A stretch of DNA of 64,000 nucleotides. Source: Agaricus subrufescens. Lineage: Eukaryota > Basidiomycota > Agaricomycetes > Agaricales > Agaricaceae. Below the pieces are notes generated by a model. It was not told the origin of the DNA. It saw nothing but the letters and a program-made list of their open reading frames with translations, and did not search any database. The translations under genes were made by a program, and so were the position numbers. The DNA is taken from positions 2,666,001-2,730,000 of the forward strand of contig CM057059.1 in assembly GCA_029945375.1 (NCBI GenBank). Reading direction: 5' to 3'. Below are positions 36,191 through 48,000 of this stretch, piece by piece. Numbering within the stretch: position 1 is the first letter of the stretch; every line of letters starts with the position of its first letter.

Positions 36191-38051
36191 TGGGTTTGGC
36201 TAGCAGCTGGCGAGGCGAGTGGGGAGTATTGCCGAGTAAATGCCCTAGGTGAAGTCGTAGGTGATGAAAGGAAAATGATTTTGGACATCCGGAATCCGCT
36301 GGCTGTTATCTCTCCGGAACACTCTTCTCACGCTGTTACAATTTTGTCCTCGGCTGTATGTTGTTCCTGCTGTAGCAGCCCGCAACAAAGGGACGGACCG
36401 CGTGCTCCGATGTCCACCGATATGTGCCGACGGTACTGACGTCCGACGTCTTTGTTTCTTTTCCATTTTTTCCCGTAAATTGATTGTCAAGCGATTCAAG
36501 CACCCTGCCCTTGCACCGCCTCGGAACAGGAATAGACCGGTGATGGAAGAGCGTGATAGTGCGTGGGCTATCATATTGCCTAACGGAGTTTTAAGCACAA
36601 TAATGTAGAGCATTCTACGATGCTCGACCTGTGGGCGTTTAAATACTAACCTACCGGCTTTTGCCAGCCGAGCGTGATAATTGTATGATGGCACACGTTT
36701 TGATTTATTTTTGGTAGGCTTATCATTCAACCCGCGTTGAGCGTCAGGTCCACGATTGGGTAGGCATATATCTAGTACATATTCGGTTCCTTAGCCTTTC
36801 CGTGTTGTCAGGGGCGAGAAGCTGCGAGGGCAGGGAAAATTTTGTATACAGACCAATTTGTCCTGTGTAGAGCTCAGCAGTCGCGTCCTGGTCGCGTCAA
36901 CAGAACGTCATTGCCTCGTTGATATGCGCTAATGGAGATAATCGGCGTCCGGCAGGGCATGCATTTCTGGAACTGACCATGATCAGTAGACTGATGTTAT
37001 GTACACATACTTGGTTATATTACGCTACACAGTTACCACCTATGTTTTTCCCTGTGGAACGAGGCCTTTGACACCGGAACTCGCGACGGCTGAGTTCAAA
37101 AACGAGTGTCACTCTAAATATATATAAGCGGTAGGCGTATACATAATTATTGAGTGACCGTTCCGCTGCGGAATAAAAGAATGTGATATGATATCTTTGG
37201 TGAACCGAATAGGAAATAATCACCAAACGCCGCAATCTCGAAAATCCACGGCTGTCAACAAGAGTTTTCTTCTCTAGATACTGTATGTAAGGCCTGGTAC
37301 TAGGCTGTCAAGATTCACTCTCCGTCGAGCGAGAGTTCAGGCTGTGAACTCATAAAACAAGCACATACATTAGGTTGCATTCTTACTTGTCGCCGGAGCG
37401 ATTTAAACTTTGCACTATGATGGACATACTAGCTTGTGATGAAAATACTTCCTTTTCATCATATATCAACACAGGATCAAACGTGCATGATTCGGTATCT
37501 TGATCCTTCAACTCTTTGGGGCATTAAATGAAGCCGCACAGTACACGGCGCCTTGGAGTAAACCAGCGGAGTCTGAAAAGTTGAGTAAGATATATTATTC
37601 CTTCCGAAAACAAACGGGGTGACGGTCGGCAGTGCAACCCCAGAACTCGGTATATCCGAATCAATGGCCTTAGTACGATACGCCTCGTGGTCGCTGAGGG
37701 TCAGAAACCCAGATAGATATTTGTTTTTGGGTTGTTTTGTTGTTTGGAGCATCCTGTAATGGAACAGTGTTACCAGTATTATAAAAAAAAACGTGTGCGA
37801 GTCATACTCGCTTGTCCCCTTCCGTCCCACTTTGCGTGCCGCCGTAACACTTCCTAATACTGAGCTCTGGCCATTTGAGGGATATCTTCCCATCTCTTCA
37901 AGTTACACGTTTCTGCAGCTTACAGCATCCGGATCTTCCTCCGCGTCTTCTTAAAGAGTTGCTTGTGGCTCCTGAAGCATCCACTTTTTTCTCCCACCCA
38001 TCACACCCCATATCATCTTTGTCCCCCACCCCCCGCACACCAACCGACACC
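36191..38051. other. Intergenic interval, nothing recognised
   Basis: About 1.9 kb between divergently oriented genes. Frames of 60-160 codons occur (36245-36730 minus is the longest) but show no motif and contain likely chance sequence. It presumably holds the promoters of the arrestin gene and the small gene at 38052. Confidence 0.45.
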
Positions 38052-38366
38052 ATGACTTCTCCTACCAAAGCCAACGGCAAAGCCAAGCGCATCGCGAAAA
38101 GCCCACTTTTCTTCGCGACTTCCACCAGCACAGGCAACAGGCTTGGGCTGCCACAACTGAGGCTGGGTGAAGAGTGGCCCCAGACCGACCCCGAGACAGA
38201 GTGGCCCGAATGGTCACAGATCGGTATCACAGGCGCGAGGACTAGGTTGATGGTAGACGACTGGGAGGGCCAAAGGTCGAAGTGGACCGTTCGGTATGTG
38301 TCATTCTCCTTGATAGCACGGATCGACGCTAATCGCGTTGACTACTATAGCCTGACACGCGAATGA
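38052..38366 (+). CDS. Small hypothetical protein
   Basis: Starts at ATG 38052 in CACCATGACT context. Exon 1 (38052-38293) joins exon 2 (38351-38366) through a 57-nt intron with a GTATGT donor and CTATAG acceptor, giving 85 residues. The intron is a multiple of three without a stop, so unspliced message would encode 104 residues. The sequence begins MTSPTKANGKAKRIAKSPLF and continues with RLGLPQLRLGEEWPQTDPET, WPEWSQIGITGARTRLMVDD and W-E-G-Q-R-S-K-W. It is Trp-rich for its size. No family was recognised; the start context and consensus intron make a real gene plausible. Confidence 0.45.
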   Translation: MTSPTKANGKAKRIAKSPLFFATSTSTGNRLGLPQLRLGEEWPQTDPETEWPEWSQIGITGARTRLMVDDWEGQRSKWTVRYVSFSLIARIDANRVDYYSLTRE

Positions 38367-39730
38367 GGGCGAGATAGAAACGGATCTGTATTTTAGTGTC
38401 CATATTCATTGGTGGGTCTGTCGAACGTCAGTAGAGAATGCCTGCTGATTACGTCCTCGCCAGCTTCCATCATATATATGCTCAACCATTTGAAAGAATC
38501 TATCTCATACCCTGTGATCTATCTTAGTATCTTATGCTACTCCCTTTTCCTCTCGTATTCCATGTAACTACTTGTAACCGGGGGCAGACCTTCGCTACCG
38601 CGAGGTCTCAACCCGACGTCTCCGACACGACCAATAACGAAAGACACGCGGCTGGCCTGCTCATTGGCATCAAAATGTGCTCATTACGGAACGAAATCCC
38701 TTCCGAAAGCGTGAGAGTGCGAGGAAGCACGGCGATCAACATTCCTGCTGTCCCACTGAGGCGCTGTCTGTACCTGGCCTGTACACAATAAGCCGTAACC
38801 TGGCGACAGAGCCAACCTCGGTTTCAACAATTCAAAACAGCCCATCTGTTTTTGGGGATCCAAGCGATACTCCTGTGGCAGTCCACGGTTAACTGGTTAA
38901 CTATGTGGCGCTAGTGGCGGGTAGACTGTTGAACAGATATGAGCTGTTGATCTAGGTCCCTGTCGCCCAACCCGGTGTAGCCTGCCCCGTGCTCAGTTTG
39001 CTGCCTGCCCCCATGTCGAACGTGGGTGAACGATGATCGATCATCAGCCGACCGTGATCATATGTACTTGCTCCACAATCTTCCGTAGAGACATGCACAT
39101 CATCCTCTTAGTTATTCAACATACCACATCCTTCAAAAATCCATTCTTGACACTGTTGACGCTTTTAGCCGCCTCTGAGCGTCAGCTCGTCGTCGTAACA
39201 TCAGGCCAGAATACGCTCTCTGACTATTTATGTTGCACCTCATGTACTTGATGTCTTATTCTCGTCTTATCAGCAGGGCTTCTTCTGGCCCATTTGCCTG
39301 GAATGAAATTTAGGAACGCGCACAGGCGGCCCCGTGACAAAAGCTCTGCCGCGTAGAGTAGGATAGTTATACTTGGGCTTAATTATCACAAACACGTTGC
39401 ATTATGCCCTGTTTCATGAGCAGGATACAAAAGCTAAGATGAAGGAACAGACTCCGGAGTGATGATATTAAACCAATATTGAATTGGAACCAATGTGATA
39501 TAATGCAATAGTAAGGCAAAACAAGGCCACTTACGTGTGAACACAAACACGGTACTGGGCTAGACCTTTATAAAACCCGTGCATGTCCACCCTGCTGGGA
39601 AGTCAAAATCCTGGTATATAGATGCCGCAGAAGACAGTGTTATCCGAATATTTGATGGTGAACGTTTATTGGTACATGCAGCAATTAACCTAGAAAATGA
39701 GTCATCTATCGTCAAATATGATAAATTAGT
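38367..39730. other. Intergenic interval, nothing recognised
   Basis: About 1.4 kb between convergent genes, with short frames only (for example 38534-38791 plus). No RNA gene or repeat was recognised. Confidence 0.45.
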
Positions 39731-40523
39731 CTAATGCCGTGTGGGTAGTTGGGAGTTAGAAGGGTGAGAAGTGGTGCACGTTCCGGTTAATCCTCGCTGT
39801 GATGATTCAATGAATATCTCAAAAATGACGAGGAAAGGTCTTATGACGTACTCTGCCGGTTCTCTGCGTAAGAATAGCAAGTCAATTGCAGCTGAGAAAG
39901 CTGCGAAGGCGAGGCCACCACCAAAGGCTGCTTTGGGGCCAGCGTTTCGCGCTAGAACACCACCGGCAAGGAAGCCTGATGATACTGAGTTCCAGATATC
40001 GTTTTTGGCGCGATACTATACAATTGAGGGGGTTATCAGTGGGGTGGTATATGCATTAAGGATTTCTTCCACACGTACCCCTTCGATGCAGCATTCAATA
40101 CCAGCAAATAGTGCACCAACTTTTCCAAATCCTTTTCCGCTGGACCACATTCCTCTGCCCATCTCTTTGAAGATCTGGCCAGCTTTTTGAGTTGTATTCA
40201 TGCCAGCTTGCGATTGTTGTCGTAGTAGAGGATCCTCATACGCGAGTGACGCAGACATCAAAGAGAAAAAAGCACCAATGCCGAAACCTCAAAATCAAAC
40301 GATTAACAGACCGCAACGCGACAGCCATATATGACTCACCCATAGTTCCAGCCATTACAGTCTTGACGGCGCATGATTCCATAGCCATGGAAGCATACTT
40401 GGAGTACTGCTGCTGTTGCATTATTGCAGCACGATCCTCTTCAGTGAGGCCAAGAGGTAGAGGTTCTTTGCCCGGTGCCCATATTGGCACCTCGCATGGT
40501 CGTTTGGCGAAGGGGTTGCTCAT
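39731..40523 (-). CDS. TIM22: Mitochondrial inner-membrane translocase subunit Tim22
   Basis: Channel-forming core of the TIM22 carrier translocase, which inserts multispanning carriers into the mitochondrial inner membrane. Exons 40523-40340, 40287-40079 and 40015-39731 join in phase to 226 codons; introns are 52 and 63 nt. Family segments: a short N-terminus with [32 protein letters not shown] joined to [19 protein letters not shown], then [48 protein letters not shown] and [20 protein letters not shown]. The conserved intermembrane Cys of C-A-V-K and the Cys pair in E-C-C-I are present. After [10 protein letters not shown] an unusual tail of about 40 residues follows, ending LPTRH; most family members stop near this point. 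An unrecognised final intron could explain the tail. Confidence 0.92.
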
Positions 40524-43500
40524 GAACCTGGCCTATGTTGGTTCGGGTGTTGTACGAATGGAATTTTTTGATCCTTGATGACATGTCCGGTGTTTGAACT
40601 TGATTGTGCACCCACTTTAGACGCCCGGATGGCAGTCGTCACGCGTCGGCATCTGTCCATCCTCGTTTGAGTTCACTTGGTGCATATGTTGACACAGCGA
40701 CTCTTTTGGTATGCTTGGTCGGTCTAGGCTTTTATCCTGGTCTTTACACTCACGCCTGGCCATCACCGGTGGTTATTCACTTCTGGACTGCCTCATCACT
40801 TCTTCATCTCCAAACAAATCCATCTTTGAATGCCCAAAGCATGGCTTGTCTATTTGGGCACAGCGTTTTAACTATTCTAGCAAAGCCCTTTGTTCTGCGT
40901 GCGATGTGAAATTTGTGTGTTCTAATTGGTCTCTTTTCGCCTCCCCGATATCGGGGGAGGATGGGCATTCTACCTCCCTAAAATACGTCCTCCTATCACC
41001 GCAGAACAATTATGGCGTCTATGTCAAAAGTGACTCTTATTCATTCTCATCATGTAAATGAAAAAATAAATGACAAAAGGCCGCCCACATTGCTTTTGGG
41101 GTCCTACCCAAATGCCTCATCAAGCTGTTCCGGTTTTACGACTGTTCCTGCAGCGCCATTTTACGTTTTAACGCAAATCCTTGGAATTTCCATGGGCCCA
41201 TGATCCTGGATAGTGTTTGTATACATACGGCTTCTGACGCAAAATGTCAGCCACTGAAGCAAGCCCCTGCATGCATGTGTCAGCGATAAGCCGAGACTAA
41301 CATTATACGACTAGCTTGCTTTTACCTGGGGGGGAGGGGGGTTTTATGCTAAATTGCTTTTTGAGCTACTTATCGCCATGTTCTTGGTACTGCTTCTGTT
41401 CGTTTTTGTCGCGAACTCTGTTGGGGGCCTGGGTACTTTGACGGTTTGACCTCGCCGTGACGTTGATTCGGTACGATATTTCCGGACTTTGGTTTTCTGC
41501 GTATTCGTTATTCTTTGTCAAGAGTCACAGGGGGGAAACAAAAGAAAGGGAGGTGGCAAAGGAGTAAATCAACTCCTGGACGCTCTTTTGACATTTTGAC
41601 GTATGTCTTTACATATATTTATTTTTGTATTAATATGAACCTGACAGTTCATTCGTAATCGCATGTTGTGCCCAGGTTTATTTCACTTTCGGCGCCGATT
41701 GGAAGATTACAAAAGTTGCAATCTTTTACCATCTGTCTATCAGCAACTCGGTTTTTTTTTAAACGGTCGTTTTGCCCGGGAAGCGTGGATCAAAGGCTTC
41801 TCATTCGTCACTCAGTGATTAATACAACAGGCGATGTCAAATTTGATTATCCATCTTGTGAGTGCTGAAACTTATGGCACATACACTAGTCGATGGGTCT
41901 CTGGGTGTAAGAGTTACAAGACTGGTTAGAGTGGCGACAGCTCACACCATCTCCGGGTTGTGAAAAAGAAAGAAGGTTTATACAAAAAAAGCTTGTCCTT
42001 TCCCATATCATTATGTTTGCCTCTATCTAAATCATAATCCTATGTAAGAATTTCTCTATTCCGCATTTGGGATGCTTTCCTAGAGTACGGCGGTAAATAT
42101 CTTTGAAATCGTTGCTTTTTAATGGTTACTCTTGTCCTCCTCCGTCCGACTCGGCAAATGACATTTTGTTATTTGATCGTATGTCAATTACTAGTATTGC
42201 AGTCAAAGGGCGGTAGGTATGTTTCAAGGGTACATGGACACCTTGTAGTTGAACAGCGACGCTGACCGATTGAGTGTTGATCAAACGTTGGTAAGTATCT
42301 TGTAGTGAATATATCTATGTGGGGATAGTGGACAAGATGACCTGATAGTGAGTCAACACGCTTTTTTTAGAATGTGGAGAAAGTTGGACCCGACAATAGG
42401 TCCAAATTTGACCAACAACCAGTTTCCGTTAGTTTAATTTGCACAGATCTCTTAGTAGGTGCGATTTTGGGTTTGGGTCAATGGAGCCTGTGACTCAGTA
42501 GGACGAATCAGAATCATGATTTACAGCCCACTCGGAATTGGTAGCTTGAATGAATGATGATCCACGAACATATATCATGACACACTTTGATAATTCAGAA
42601 CCCATTACCTTTCCGTCTTTCCGATCATCTCACGCAAAGAGACACACACACACATTGAGGAGTCCAAAGCGAATAAGAGTGTAGCGTCAGAAAATTTTTT
42701 TCTTCCCTGAAACATGTCGCGGAGAAACGCGCTAAGCGTAATATAGTACGGTAGCCTCATGGCTCGCGATTCAATGGGAATTAGGTCAAGTATGGTCAAG
42801 TATCGACTGTGGTAGTCTTCCGGTTACGGACGCGGATTGCTTAGAATGGGTTGTAGATTTTTTAGAAGGTCATCAATCATCTTGGATGATCGGCAGTTCA
42901 ACAGTTGCTTGTAGTGCGTGTTACGCGTGTTCGTCTCGTGTATTCTGGTGCCTGGCCGTGTTCTTGTCCACTATGGGTATGGTTTGTGTGGATCAAGTGA
43001 GGCCCATGGGAACCGCGGTTCGGTGAAGACAAGAGAGACTTTTCTTGCCCGACGGTCGAGCTCACGCCGGAACGGGAATGTTGTTCGGAAGAGGGAACTT
43101 GCATGCTTCTAGGTCAAGATCCCTCTCTTATTTAGTTAAAGCAGGGATGTCACAGCAATTCTATAGTAGTAGCAAAATGGGTAAAGACATCGAGACTCTT
43201 GAGTCACCGGTCGCAGGGAACCACTGTTTGACAGATAGCCGAGACGCTAGGTAAAAAATAAAAAATGGTCGACGCTCTGAAAAGGTAGATTTATACAAAC
43301 ACATGCATTCATCATGCTAAGTGATTTGAGTTTCGGAGTAAGACTGGCTATGTGTTTAAAAGGGGAAGGGGGGAATGAAGTAGGAAGGGGATCGCTGTGC
43401 AGAGTACTCGTGTCTCTTCTCTCTCACTCTTCACTCCATCTTTCGATTTTAATTAAAATCCGCAGCTGTCTGGGCTTGGGATACCGTCCGCAGAGGTCTT

Positions 43501-43597
43501 GGGCTTGAAGATGATGGTATGTTGTTCCGGATTTTGCTATATGCAGTACACTTATCTGAGGAAGGAAACATGCATATATGATGGAAAACTGATCGGG
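40524..43597. other. Long interval with no recognisable gene
   Basis: About 3.1 kb without a supportable coding region. Short frames occur on both strands (40711-41061 plus is the longest) with no motif or splice partner. A perfect 14-bp palindrome, CCCCGATATCGGGG, lies at 40943-40956 inside a longer imperfect hairpin. Several homopolymer T runs are present. It may contain non-coding transcripts, but nothing specific can be claimed. Confidence 0.45.
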
Positions 43598-44794
43598 ATG
43601 GGAGGTGAAGATTCTATAGCCGCCGCCGCGGAGATGGACACAGGAGAACAAATCAGGGTGCTGTATGGCCAACTTGAGCGTCTACGGGCGAGACTGGAAA
43701 GCATATATCGACGAGAAATGAATGAGGATTTGGTTCCAATACTGAAGGGCGGGGGAGAGCCAATTTTGGTCAAGCGGGCGGAGAGGAGAGAGGGAGCTGC
43801 AGTGTCAGGACAATACGGTACCTCGGGCCATGAGCAAGGCGCGGTAGATTCGCAGCCGATGGTGGATCGGCTGCCACCAGAGATCCTGATGCACATCTTT
43901 GAGCTGTGTCTGGAGGACGACGAGGGGTCAGTCGACGATGGGGCGGGGTTTCAAAAGCCAAGCGTAGGAAGGGCACCGCTGCTTCTGTGCCGGGTGTGCC
44001 GGTACTGGAGGGAGGTGGCCGAGGGGACATCGGTCCTGTGGAGGTCAATTTCACTAGTAGTAGACAAGCGGATGACGTATGTGGACGGGCTGAAGAGATT
44101 GATGGATGTGTGGCTGAGGAATTCGAAATCCAGACCGGTGGCGATGAATCTCGAGGTCGATGACGCGGCGCGAGAGACGGTGGATGGGGACCTCATGGGC
44201 AGGCTGAGGGACCTGGTGCGGCAGAGCCACCGGCTGAGGATCAATGTCGATGATGGGATGCTGTGCGGGCTGCTGGCTGGGGACCTCGAGCAGCTGCGGA
44301 CGCTGGAGATACGGACCTCGTGGCTGCGGGGGGACGCGGAGGGGCTGCGGGTGCGGGCGCGGGGGCTGCAGACGGTCGCGATCCTGGGGCCGACGCTGTG
44401 TCGGTTCGCGGAGGACGCGCTGCCCTGGGGCCAGCTGCGGGAGTACCAGGGCGTGTGCTGGAGCAGCATGCAGCGCCACCTCGACATCATCGCCCGGTGT
44501 CCCGATCTGGAAGCCTGCACCGTCTACGCCTTCTGCGAGCCCCGCGTACGGGCCCCGGCGCTCCGGGTCGGCGGCGTCCGGCGGCTGCACGTCGCGTCCT
44601 ACCTGGCGTCGGGCCTCGGCGGCCTGCTGGAGAGCGTCGAGGCGCCGGCGCTGGAGCAGCTCACGCTGGAGATCACGCGGGAGAGCCCGGCGTATGGGCA
44701 CGGGGCGTGGCCGCGCTCGGCGGTGGAGGACCTGCTGGCCCGGTCGGGGGGCCGGGGGCGGCTGGAGGAGCTGGCGGTGGTCGGGCTAGTGTAG
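43598..44794 (+). CDS. F-box-like protein with N-terminal coiled coil
   Basis: About 398 residues from ATG 43598 (MGGEDSIAAAAEMDTGEQ); an in-frame ATG at 43499 would add 33 residues of less typical sequence. A short coiled coil (VLYGQLERLRARLESIYRRE) precedes the F-box-like core VDRLPPEILMHIFELCLEDD, then LLLCRVCRYWREVAEGTSVL and WRSISLVV. This arrangement (coiled coil, F-box, W-R-x-I) is common in large Agaricomycete F-box families. The remainder is leucine-rich but contains no clean LRR count (LLAGDLEQLRTLEIRTSWLR, LRVGGVRRLHVASYLASGLG). No intron was seen. From about 44.2 kb codon third positions are strongly G/C, producing long open frames in all frames. The SCF adaptor role is inferred from family. 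Confidence 0.75.
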   Translation: MGGEDSIAAAAEMDTGEQIRVLYGQLERLRARLESIYRREMNEDLVPILKGGGEPILVKRAERREGAAVSGQYGTSGHEQGAVDSQPMVDRLPPEILMHIFELCLEDDEGSVDDGAGFQKPSVGRAPLLLCRVCRYWREVAEGTSVLWRSISLVVDKRMTYVDGLKRLMDVWLRNSKSRPVAMNLEVDDAARETVDGDLMGRLRDLVRQSHRLRINVDDGMLCGLLAGDLEQLRTLEIRTSWLRGDAEGLRVRARGLQTVAILGPTLCRFAEDALPWGQLREYQGVCWSSMQRHLDIIARCPDLEACTVYAFCEPRVRAPALRVGGVRRLHVASYLASGLGGLLESVEAPALEQLTLEITRESPAYGHGAWPRSAVEDLLARSGGRGRLEELAVVGLV

Positions 44795-45067
44795 CGTAGG
44801 CCCCCGGAGACCCGGGTTATGTAAGCGTGGACTGTGAATTTTTGGATGGATGAGCCCGAGTTTTGTCCTTGTGCACTGGACTACCGCCTGCCCGGATCGC
44901 TCTCCACAGCGTCCGACGCCGCTTCTCTAGATTCACGCCTCTCCAGCTGCTTTTGCGCCTGCTGGCAGGTCTCTCCTGACGACCCCACCACCAAACGACC
45001 TCTCGTCCGTGCCTCATTCGTGAGTCTCCTGATGCCCCCCCCCGATCGACGCTGATGTCCTCCGAGA

Positions 45068-48000
45068 ATGAGCAGACCTTCTCCTGCACACTCATCCAAG
45101 AATCCCTCAGTTGCCCGACCGTCAGCCTGGTCAAAAGGTCCTCCGACCTCTGCGCCCTCTCGCTCCCAGTCGCCCGCACCAGCCACCCCCGTCTTCCCCA
45201 CCCACTCCCGCCGCCCCAGTGCCCTCGCAGGCGTCTCCATTAAGGATGGTGTCACCGTCAACAGGAACAACGCCGGCGCCGCAAAACATGGTTCGTCCCC
45301 ACCGCCCTTTGTTCCCGCTCCCTTACGTCTAAATCCGCCCACCCCTCTGCCTCTAGGTTCTGCCGTCACCTTCGGTTCGATAGACGACGTCTCCGCCCCC
45401 ATTTCCTCCTCCCCCGCTGCCGCCCCCGCCATCAAGTCCGAGAGTGTCAAATCCTTCGGCACAATAGATGCAGATACTCATGTCAATGGTAAATCCACTC
45501 TTTCCGCCAGGCCGTCTGTGGCGGCCCCGCTATCCACAACCAGCTCGTCTGCCTCTTCTCCCGCTGTATCAATAGCGTCTCCCGCCCTCAAACTCGCCAA
45601 AACAGACATCGCCAAACTCTTCCAAAACCCTTCATCAGCCCCTTCATCACAGCCCCCGTCAGACACTTCCTCCCCCTCCTTACGTTCCAGTGGTCTCCCC
45701 TCATCACAGCATCCCACGTCCTCCCAACCCTCTCAGCCCTCGGTACCGCCCCAACCTTCCCAGCTGTCTTCTCACTCTTCATTCATCCAATACCGGCATC
45801 CACCGTCAAATGTTGGATCCGGTCCGTCGCGCTCTCCTGCCTTCCCACCGCGCCAATCTGCCAACGGCTCTGGCCCCCGCCCACCAGGTGGGCCCAATGG
45901 CGCTCCTTCGCAAATCAATACTGGAATGCCTAGCCCTCGGCTAGGTCCAATGCCGCATAATGGTCAATCTGCAGGTATGCCGCCGCCCCATGGCCAGATG
46001 CCAGTGAGTCAGCCCGTAGGATGGCCTGCTGGTTACTATGTAAGTTGATCATCTTTTCTACAATTCTATTTTACTTATTTCAACATAGTACCCGACTCCT
46101 GAATTTGCTTATCCCTCTCATCATCAAACGTGGTACCAGCCTCCCCATCACATTCCCAGCGGTCCGCACGGGCCACCTCACACAGGAATGCCCATATCTC
46201 CCCGAAATCCCCCCATACCTCTTCAACCCGGATCCGGTACTCCAACATTGTCCCATGCCGTCGCCAACCCCATCCATTCCCCGCACCCTCCGCCGCCCCT
46301 TGCACATCCCTCAGCAAGTATGGGTTCTATATCATCACCCCCTCCCACCCCATCTACAAACCCTTCCCGGCTAAATGCCAATTCCTCTACCTTTGCTCCA
46401 AGACCAAAGGTTACACTTAAAACGGCAGATGGTACAGAGGTTGCCATCGCTGACCTGTCTTCAAAAACTAGTGCCAGTCCGTCGCCTGCAAATAATGCGT
46501 CGACAAATGGACAAGGTACATTTCGACAAGGTAGTCCCGCGAATGGTAATGTCAACCGTCGTAGCGTGAGGCTGGAGACTGAAGATCAGCAGAGAAGACG
46601 ATTAGCTGAAGAAGAAAGAGCAAAAGCTGAGGTCGAGAATAGGGCGAGAAGAGAGAGAGAGGCGGAAGAGCGTAAGAAGCGGGAACAAGAGGAATTGAAG
46701 AGGAAGGAGGAAGAGGCAAAGCGGAAGGAAGAGGAGGCGAGAAGGAAAAAGGAGGAAGAAGAAAAAGAACGCATTCGCAAGGAGGAGGAGGAGAAGGAGC
46801 GCCTACGGAAGGAGGAAGAAGAGAGACTCCGAAAAGAGGCGGAAGAGAAGGAACGTCTCCGGAAAGAGGAAGAAGAAAGGGAGCGCATACGCTTGGAGGA
46901 AGCTGAAAAAGAGAGGAAGAGGAAGGAAGAGGAAGAGAAGGAACGGATACGCAAGGAAGAGGAAGAACGTCAGCGACAAGAGGAGGAACGAAAGCGCAAG
47001 GAAGAAGAGGAAGAGCGTGAACGTCTGCGTAAAGAGGAGGAGGAGAAGGAACGTCAACGTCAGGAAGCTGAAAAGGCTGCAAGAGCCAAGGAGCTTGAGA
47101 AGGAGGCTGAATTATCCAAGGAGGAGGGTGAAGTGGATGCATTGGAGCTACAAGACACCGTACCCAGTCCCAAGGCCGACCTTGACAAGAAATCCAAGGA
47201 GCCCCTCCGCATTAACACCTCCGAACCCAGAAGGCGACCTGGTCCTCTGGATCTCTCCAATGCCGGGCCTGTATCTGCTGCCCCGCGCTCTGCCGTTGCC
47301 GCGGCTCGTGTAATTGATGATCTCAGCCGCGTGTCTTACCCTGAGGGCATTTCGAGTCCTAATCCTGACCTAAATGCTAATGCCAAGGATGGAAAGTTCC
47401 GGTGAGTTTTCCATCTTCAACTGTCAACTGGATTCTTCTTGATACTTCTATGTCATAGTTATGATCGTGATTTCCTCTTGCAGTTCATGGCAATCTGCAA
47501 AGAGAAACCAGACATGCTTCCTCCTCTCGACGCTATCGGATTGGAACCAATCGACCAAGCATCCCTTGCTATGACACGTGGAGGTTCCGGTCGCCATCGT
47601 CAAGCGTCTGGCCCTTCTACAGTCCAACGTGGAAATTCAATTGGTCTCGGCTTCGGTCCTCCTTCAACCTTTAGCAAGTCGAGCGGCCTTAATCCTTTCG
47701 CTGCTGGTGGAATGGGCAACTTCTCCACGGCTAAACTTACAAGCGATGAACGCTTTCAAATGTCAACGAATCGCTCCGCTTCCGTCGGCGGTACTGGCAG
47801 CATGAACTTTGGTGGTCGGCCTGTGGCTATGCAGCGGACGCCCAGTCAAGGTGGTGTTTCCAGCAATCGGACACGGAGTCAGCGCGGGAAGCAACGTGAT
47901 AAGATGGCCGTTCAGCAGGCCGCTAATGCTCATGCTGCTCAGATTGCCAATCTCGAGCCTGTTGCGCCCCTCAAAGTCTCCGAGAACCGTTGGGATAGAA

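Noticed and set aside
36245..36730. 161-codon minus-strand frame upstream of the arrestin gene
   Set aside because: Basic, irregular composition, no motif, and it lies where the arrestin promoter is expected.
40943..40956. Perfect palindrome CCCCGATATCGGGG
   Set aside because: A 14-bp palindrome is suggestive of a hairpin or dimeric site but is short, unique in view and not linked to a gene start.
44054..44799. Several 180-215 codon frames on both strands over the F-box-like gene
   Set aside because: High GC opens all frames here; only the 43598-44794 frame carries the F-box-like motif and continues beyond the GC-rich part.
46552..47142. 196-codon minus-strand Leu/Pro/Ser-rich frame
   Set aside because: Antisense of the Glu/Arg/Lys repeat region of eIF4G, where stop codons are naturally rare.
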